Below are positions 1-9,000 of a DNA stretch of 64,000 nucleotides, in pieces. The stretch lies in the NCBI RefSeq assembly GCF_002846555.1, contig NZ_PJMS01000001.1, positions 62,001-126,000 on the forward strand, written 5' to 3'. The notes under the pieces were generated by a model, which worked only from the letters and a program-made list of their open reading frames with translations, had not been told where the DNA came from and did no database searches. This DNA is from Aquimarina sp. MAR_2010_214. GTDB taxonomy: Bacteria > Bacteroidota > Bacteroidia > Flavobacteriales > Flavobacteriaceae. A program made the translations under genes and the position numbers. Numbering within the stretch: the stretch's first letter is position 1; every line of letters begins with the position of its first letter.

Positions 1-3000
1 CGCTGCTGTCCAACTACTGATCGTAGTACCTGCCGGAGCAGTATCAGCAACCGTAACACTTGGTGCCACACTTGGACCGTTATTGGTCATCGTGATCGTA
101 TAGGCTACTGTAGTACCTGGTGCAAACGTAGTGCTGCCATTGGTTTTTACCGTAACAATATCATTCGATGGCGTATTGGTATCAGGTCCATCTGTACAAC
201 TCGTACAACTTGGATCTGGATCTGTAGGACTGGTTACCGTAGCGGTATTGCTTAGTGCTCCTGTAAAACTTGCTGGAACATCCACATTAACCGTATAGGT
301 AACTACTCCGCCATTACTCATATTAGTAAGGGTCTCATTAAGATTTCCACTACCACTCGCATTAGGGAGTGTAGCAGTACCGCTAGTAACCACTGCCGTC
401 CAACTACTGATCGTAGTGCCTGCCGGAGCAGTATCGGCAACCGTAACACTTGGTGCCACACTTGGACCGTTATTGGTCATCGTGATCGTATACGCTACTG
501 TAGTACCTGGTGCAAACGTAGTGCTGCCATTGGTTTTTACCGTAACAATATCATTTGATGCGACACAAACATTAGCAGTATTATTGGTCACATTACCCAA
601 ACGAGTAGCATCGGTAGTATAAGTTAAACCTGTAATCGCACCGTTGGTAGTAACTCCTGCGTTATTTACAACGCCTCCATACGTACCATCACTATTAGAA
701 TCTGCTGGTGAACTTAGATAATCTGTATAACTTGTATTATACGCTTCATTAGCATCATTACAGCCATCGCCATCACTATCGGTATTTATATAATCTGCCG
801 GACTTGTTCCTACTGTATTAGTTGGGGTATTTCCTGTTCCTGCTGTACTTGGTACTCCATTAGTTGTTGGTGTAGTACCAACCGCTCCATTTGCCTGTCC
901 TAAGTTTGTTGCACTTGGAGTTCCTCCTGATTCTACTACATCATAAATCCCATCATTGTCGCTGTCTATATCTAAATAATCTAATATACCATCTTGATCT
1001 GTGTCTTTTGGTATACAATAATTTAAAGAACTAACACCAATTCTCTGACTTCCTGTAGGAACTATACTATCTGAGTAAATTATTTCTATTGTATCCACTA
1101 GAACAGGAAATGTTATTTGAACATTTCCATCTACGGAAGTATTACCAATACCCTCGAATTCATTTAAACCATTATATTGGGTATATGTAGCATTTAAAGT
1201 AAAATCTGAAGCTGTTAGCGTAACCAAACTACCGTTAATATAACCATTAACTGTTATTTTATCAGCCCAACCCGTATTTGCATCAACATCAAGTAATGAA
1301 AATGACACTAACAAGGGCTTTGAAAACCCAATTGTAGCAACGGTATTATCACTTATAGAATTTGGCTCCTGGCTGAAGTTCCAAAAATTTGTAAATCCAG
1401 AATACGTAGAGCTTGTTTCAATATTTGCATCAGTTACACCTGCTCCTGCTGTTGAAGTTCTCGAAAACGTAAATGTCACCCCATTTTCTGTACTTGTACT
1501 TAGCGTAGGGTCTTGTTCATCAGAATAATGTACAGAATAATCAAATGTATTTGGTAAAGTACTACAACCTATTTCATCTGTATCCAAAATACCATCATTA
1601 TCATCATCTAAATCTGCGGTATCTACTATTCCATCACCATCTGAATCTAATTCACAAACACTAACTGTACTATTATTAATCACATTGCTCAAACGGGTAG
1701 CATCGGTAGTATAGGTTAAGCCTGTAATCGCGCCGTTGGTAGTCACCCCTGCGTTATCTACAACGCCTCCATACGTACCATCTGCATTAGAATCGGTTGG
1801 TGAACTTACATAGTTTGCATAGCTTGTATTATACGCCTCATTGGCATCGTTACAGCCATCTCCATCACTATCGGTATTTACATAGTCTTCAGGACTTGTT
1901 CCTATAGTGTTAGTTGGTGTGTTTCCAGTTCCTGCTGTACTTGGTATTCCGTTTGTAGTTGGTGTAGTACCAACTGCTCCGTCTGCTTCTCCTAAATTAG
2001 TAGTACTTGGAGTTCCTCCTGATTCTACTACGTCATAAATTCCATCATTATCGCTATCTACGTCTAAATGATTAACAATGCCATCTCCATCTGTATCACA
2101 AGATCTATGTTTTATTCTTAATACTATACCATTCATAGAAGTTGTAGCTGCACCTCCACTAACTATGGAAGATAATATAGAAACAGTATTGGAATTATTA
2201 ACGGTATAAGTTGCCTGCGGTCCAAAAATATTAGCTGTACCTCCTACCATATTCAATACACCGTTAGAGGTTATGAGTAACCCTGGATTTGCTGGAGGGT
2301 CAGATAAAACTCCTCCTACAGGGGTGAAATTTACAACCTCTCCATCTGTGAATTGACCGTCATAGAAAACAGTTACTTCTTCCATTGCTGCAGAAAAAGT
2401 AATATTAATTGTTCGCATACTTCCTATAGCATTGGCTACACTTAAAAATGGATTTCCTGGACCTCCAATCAAATTTGACACAGGAGTACTAGGTCCAGTT
2501 AACGTATATTCAACAGTCATACTAATTCCATTTAAATCAATGAAACCTGTAGCTGCTCCTAAATCTGCTATGGTTTGCCCACCAGGAGTACTTATACCCA
2601 TATTTGTTAAACCAATATCATTCCAATTAATAATTGAAAAAATAGCACATTCTATATCATCTGCAATTCCATCATTATCATCATCTAAGTCTGCCGAATC
2701 TGGTATACCATCACTATCAGAATTGATTGCAGATACGGCTGGTCCGGTAGGATCAATAATTTCACTATCTCCTATAGAATCATCCTGACCATCTACTCCA
2801 TCTGTTAAAGTATATTCTACTGTTGGTACACTAGCACCTCCTATTACCTCTGCTCCTGAAGTAACGGTATAATTTCTATAACTTTTTACCGTTCCTCCTG
2901 CAGTTAAGGGACCATATTTTCTATATGTATCATATGTTGAGAGTCCGTGCCAATAATACTTTACATCTCCACTTTGTCCAATAGCTCCACAAGCAAGCTT

Positions 3001-6000
3001 AAACTCTACTAAACCAACAGGGTATTCAAATAGTAAATCTTGGTCACTTAAAGAACTCTCAAACATAGTATTAACGCTTGATATTGTTCCACAATCTCCT
3101 GCTGCACTTAAAGTAACATATCCTCCTCCTGTTGCATCTAATAAAGTAGCAACTCCGTTTTGCTGTGAATCTAAAATCCCATCATTATTTCCATCTCCTC
3201 CGTTTGGCCCTGCATCCTCAACTGATGTTAGTACTCCATCTCCATCTCCATCTAATGAACAAACATTAGCTGTACTATTAGTTATATTTCCTAATTGCGT
3301 TGCATCTGTAGTATAGGTTAAGCCCGTAATCGCACCATTGGTAGTAACACCAGTATTATCTACAACGCCACCATACGTACCGTCATTATTAGAATCGATT
3401 GGTGAAGTTGAGAAATCGGTATAATCAGTATTATACGCTTCATTGGCGTCATTACATGCATCGCCGTCACTATCGGTATTTATATAATCTGCTGGACTCG
3501 TTCCTACTGTGTTAGTTGGTGTGTTTCCTGTGCCTGCTGTACTTGGCACTCCATTCGTTGTTGGACTTGTACCTACTGCTCCATCGGCTTGTCCTAAGTT
3601 TGTTGTACTTGGAGTTCCGCCTGATTCTACTACGTCGTATATTCCATCATTATCGCTGTCTACATCTAATCGGTTTTCTACACCATCGCCATCAGTATCA
3701 CATATTCTGTATCTTATATTTAATAATATTCCATTTTGACCTGTAGATGCTAAACCTCCTGATAAAATAGTGGAGCTAATTGTCATCCTAGCACCATTTG
3801 TTATTTCATATCGTGGGAATGCTGTCAGGATATTTCCTAGACCTCCCACAGGGTTCGTTACACTTTGACCTGTAATATTTAAACCTGACACTGGTCCCGT
3901 AGGTTGTAATAACACACCTCCACTTGGTGTGTAGCTTACAGATTCTCCATCTGAAAAATTACCGTCATACATTAAAGATATTTTCTCAAAAGATCGTGTA
4001 AAGGATACTTCTACACTTCGTGTTCCGCCTACAGCATTGGCTAGAGCTAGCCAAGGACTTCCTACTCCATTGATAAGATTCGAAGTTGGAGTGGTAGCAC
4101 CTGTAGTAGTAAATCTAACTGTGACACCTATCCCATTTAATGCTGGAATAGATAAAGCTGCTCCTATATCTGCTATGGTTTGACCTCCTACGGCACTTAC
4201 ACCGGCATCAGTTAACCCTAAATCTGCCCAGTTTATATTTAAACTAGCTAACACTCCACACTCAACAGTATCTAAAATACCATCATTGTCATCATCTAAA
4301 TCTGCGGTGTCTGGTATACCATCTCCATCTGAATCTAACACACAAATAGTAGCTGTACTATTAGTTACATTACCCAAACGAGTAGCATCGGTAGTGTAGG
4401 TTAATCCTGTAATGGCTCCGTTGGTAGTAACTCCTGTGTTATTTACAACGCCTCCATACGTGCCATCTGCATTAGAATCGGTTGGTGAACTTACATAGTT
4501 TGCATAACTTGTATTGTAGGCTTCATTGGCGTCATTACATGCATCGCCGTCACTATCTGTATTTATATAATCTGCTGGACTCGTTCCTACTGTGTTAGTT
4601 GGTATGTTTCCTGTACCTGCTGTACTAGGTATTCCGTTAGTAGTTGGTGTTGTACCAATTGCTCCATCGGCTTGTCCTAAGTTTATTGTACTTGGAGTTC
4701 CACCTGATTCTACTACATCATAGATACCATCATTGTCACTATCTACATCTAAATGATTAACAATACCATCTCCATCTGTATCACATGACCTGTGTTTTAT
4801 TCTAAATGACACTCCATTTTGAGAAGTTGTGTTTGCGCCTCCAGCAAGTATAGAAGATGTAAAAGAAATAGTATTTGAATTATTTACAGTATAAGTTGCC
4901 AGTGGTCCAGTAACTGTTCCTGTACCTCCAACTGGATTGGTTACACTAGTACTTGTTAGAATTAACCCTGTTGTTGCTGGCGGGTTAGATAAAGTCCCAC
5001 TACTTGGGCTAAAGCTTACAGATTCTCCATCGGTGAATTGACCATCATAAAAAATAGTTACTTCTTCCAATGGGGCAGAAAAAGTAATTTTCACTGTTCT
5101 TGTACCACCTGGATCGTTCGCAATTTCTAACCACGGACTTCCTGCACCACCAACTAAGTTTGAAGTATTTATTTGGGCAGTTGCTGTATATTCAACAGTC
5201 ATACTAATTCCGTTTAATTCAAAATACCCTGTAGCTGCACCAATATCTGCAATTGTTTGGCCTCCTGGAGCACTTATGCCGCCATCTGTTAAACCTATAT
5301 CGTTCCAGTTAACAAGCGAGAAAAGAACACACTCCGTATCATCTAAAACACCATCATTATCATCATCTAAATCTGTAGTATCTGCTATTCCATCACCATC
5401 TGAATCTAATTCACAAACACTAACTGTACTATTATTAATCACATTGCCCAAACGGGTTGCATCGGTAGTATAGGTTAAACCTGTAATCGCGCCGTTAGTA
5501 GTAACTCCTGTGTTATTTACAACGCCTCCATACGTACCATCTGCATTAGCATCGGTTGGTGAACTTACATAGTTTGCATAACTTGTATTGTAGGCTTCAT
5601 TAGCATCGTTACATGCATCGCCGTCACTATCGGTATTTATATAATCTGCTGGACTTGTTCCTACTGTGTTAGTTGGTGTGTTTCCTGTACCTGCTGTACT
5701 TGGCACTCCGTTTGTAGTTGGTGTTGTACCAACTGCTCCATCTGCTTCTCCTAAATTGGTAGTGCTTGGGGTTCCGCCTGATTCTACTACATCGTAAATA
5801 CCATCATTATCGCTGTCTACATCTAATTGATTTGAAATACCATCATTATCAGCGTCACAAATTACTCCACCAAAAATAGAGTATGCCACAGTATCACCAG
5901 ACCCAACATTTGAACTGGTAACAACCAACTCTGTAATAAGAGTCGAAGAATTACCAACTAACATAATAGTCTGATTATTTATTACATCTCCTAAACTAGA

Positions 6001-9000
6001 TATTAAACCTGTAGAAGTATTATAATTCATTCTATTTGAAAATAATTCAGCTCTTCTGAACAAATTTACTGGAACACTACCTCCATTTACAGTAACCGTA
6101 TAAGATCCGCCAGGAGAATTTACCCCATCAAAATCATTTATATAAAATGCTATTTCATTTGCAGGAATTCCAGGAGAAAAAGTCACTGTATATATGGCAT
6201 CACCTGATATAGCAACTCTTGTTCCTGCCCCATTATCATTAATATAATAAGGGGTTTGCCCATCAGACACATTCATTGTATTAGTCTGAGAAGCAAAACC
6301 TGGAAGTGTATATGTTGCTGTACTTGTTGTAGATCCTATCCAAGCTCCACTTGAATTCTGCGCTTTAAATCCTTCACAATTTTCTTCTATATCTAAAACA
6401 CCATCATTATCATCATCTAAATCTGCGGTGTCTGCTATTCCATCACCATCTGAATCTAATTCACAAACACTAACTGTACTATTATTAATCACATTGCCCA
6501 AACGGGTAGCATCGGTAGTATAGGTTAAACCTGTAATCGCACCGTTAGTAGTAACTCCTGTGTTATCTACAACGCCTCCATACGTACCATCACTATTAGA
6601 GTCGGTTGGTGAACTTACATAATCTGTATGACTCGTATTATATGCCTCATTAGCATCGTTACATGCATCGCCGTCACTATCGGTATTTATATAATCTGCT
6701 GGACTTGTTCCTACTGTGTTAGTTGGTGTGTTTCCTGTGCTTGCTGTACTTGGCACTCCATTCGTTGTTGGACTTGTACCTACTACCCCATCTGCTTGTC
6801 CTAAGTTTGTTGTACTTGGTGTTCCTCCTGATTCTACTACATCATAGATACCGTCATTATCGCTGTCTACATCTAATCGGTTTTCTACACCATCGCCATC
6901 AGTATCACATATTCTGTATCTTATATTTAATAATACTCCATTTTGACCTGTAGATGCTAAACCTCCTGGTAAAATAGTGGAGCTAACTGTCATTGTTGAA
7001 CCATTTGTTATTTCATATCGTGGGAATGCTGTCAGGATATTTCCTAGACCTCCCACAGGGTTCGTTACACTTTGACCTGTAATATTTATACCTGATATTG
7101 GTGGGGTTGGTTGTAATAACACACCTCCACTTGGTGTAAAGCTTACAGATTCTCCATCTGAAAAATTACCATCATACATTAAAGATATTTTCTCAAAAGA
7201 TCGTGTAAAGGATACTTCTAAATTTCGTGTTCCGCCTACAGCATTGGCTAGACCTAGCCAAGGACTTCCTACTCCATTGATAAGATTCGAAGTTGGAGTG
7301 GTAGCACCTGTAGTAGTAAATCTAACTGTGACACCTATCCCATTTAATGCTGGAATAGATAAAGCTGCTCCTATATCTGCTATGGTTTGACCTCCTACGG
7401 CACTTACACCGGCATCAGTTAACCCTAAATCTGCCCAGTTTATATTTAAACTAGCTAACACTCCACACTCAACAGTATCTAAAATACCATCATTATCATC
7501 ATCTAAATCTGCGGTGTCTACTACTCCGTCTCCATCAGAATCGGTTGCAGCTACTGCTGGTCCGGTAGGGTCAATAATTTCACTATCTCCTATAGAATCG
7601 TCCTGGCCATCTACTCCATCTGTTAAGGTATATTCTACTGTTGGTACAGTAGCCCCTCCTATTACTTCTGTTCCTGAAGTAACGGTATAATTTCTATAAC
7701 TTTTTACCGTTCCTCCTGCTGTTAAGGGACCATATTTTCTATACGTATTTATAGTTGAAAGACTATGCCAATAATACTTTATATCTCCACTTTGTCCAAT
7801 ACCACCACAAGCAAGCTTAAAATCTACTAAACCAACAGGGTATTCAAATAGTAAATCTTGATCACTTAAAGAACTCTCAAACATACTGGAAACACTTGTT
7901 ATTCCTCCACAATCTCCTGTTACACTTAAGGTAACATATCCTCCTCCTGTTGCATCTAATATAGAAGCAACTCCGTTTTGTTGTGAATCTAAAATTCCAT
8001 CATTATTACCATCTCCTCCGTTTGGCCCTGCATCCTCAACAGATGTGAGCACTCCATCTCCATCTCCATCTAATGAACAAACGTTAGCTGTACTATTAAT
8101 TACATTACCTAAACGGGGCGCATCGGTGGTATAGGTTAAACCTGTAATCGCACCGTTGGTAGTAACTCCTGTGTTATTTACAACGCCACCATACGTACCA
8201 TCTGCATTAGAATCGGTTGGTGAACTTATATAGTTTGCATAACTTGTATTATAGGCTTCATTAGCATCATTACATGCATCGCCGTCACTATCGGTATTTA
8301 TATAATCTGCTGGACTTGTTCCTACAGTATTCGTTGGTGTGTTTCCTGTGCCTGCTGTACTTGGTATTCCGTTTGTAGTTGGTGTTGTGCCAACTGCTCC
8401 ATCGGCTTGTCCTAAGTTTGTGGTACTTGGGGTTCCGCCTGATTCTACTACGTCGTATATTCCGTCATTATCGCTATCTACATCTAATCGGTTTTCTACC
8501 CCGTCACCATCAGCATCACAAATTCTGTATCTTATTCGCAATAATACTCCATTTTGACCTGTGGATGCTAAACCTCCTGATAAAATAGTGGAGCTAACTG
8601 TCATCGTAGCACCATTTGTTATTTCATATTGTGGAAAATCTACCGTAATAAGCCCTGTTCCTCCAACAGGGTTCGTTACACTTTGACCTGTAATATTTAA
8701 TCCTGATATTGGTGGGGTTGGTTGTAATAATACACCTCCACTTGGTGTATAGCTTACAGATTCTCCATCTGAAAAACCTCCATCATACATTAACATTATT
8801 TTCTCAAAAGATCGTGTAAAGGATACTTCAACATTTCGTGTTCCGCCTACGGCATTGGCTACAGTTAGCCACGGACTTCCTGCTCCATTGATAAGATTCG
8901 AAGTTGGAGTGGTAGCACCTGTAGTAGTAAATCTAACTGTGACACCTACTCCATTTAATGCTGGAATAGATAAAGCTGCTCCTATATCTGCTATGGTTTG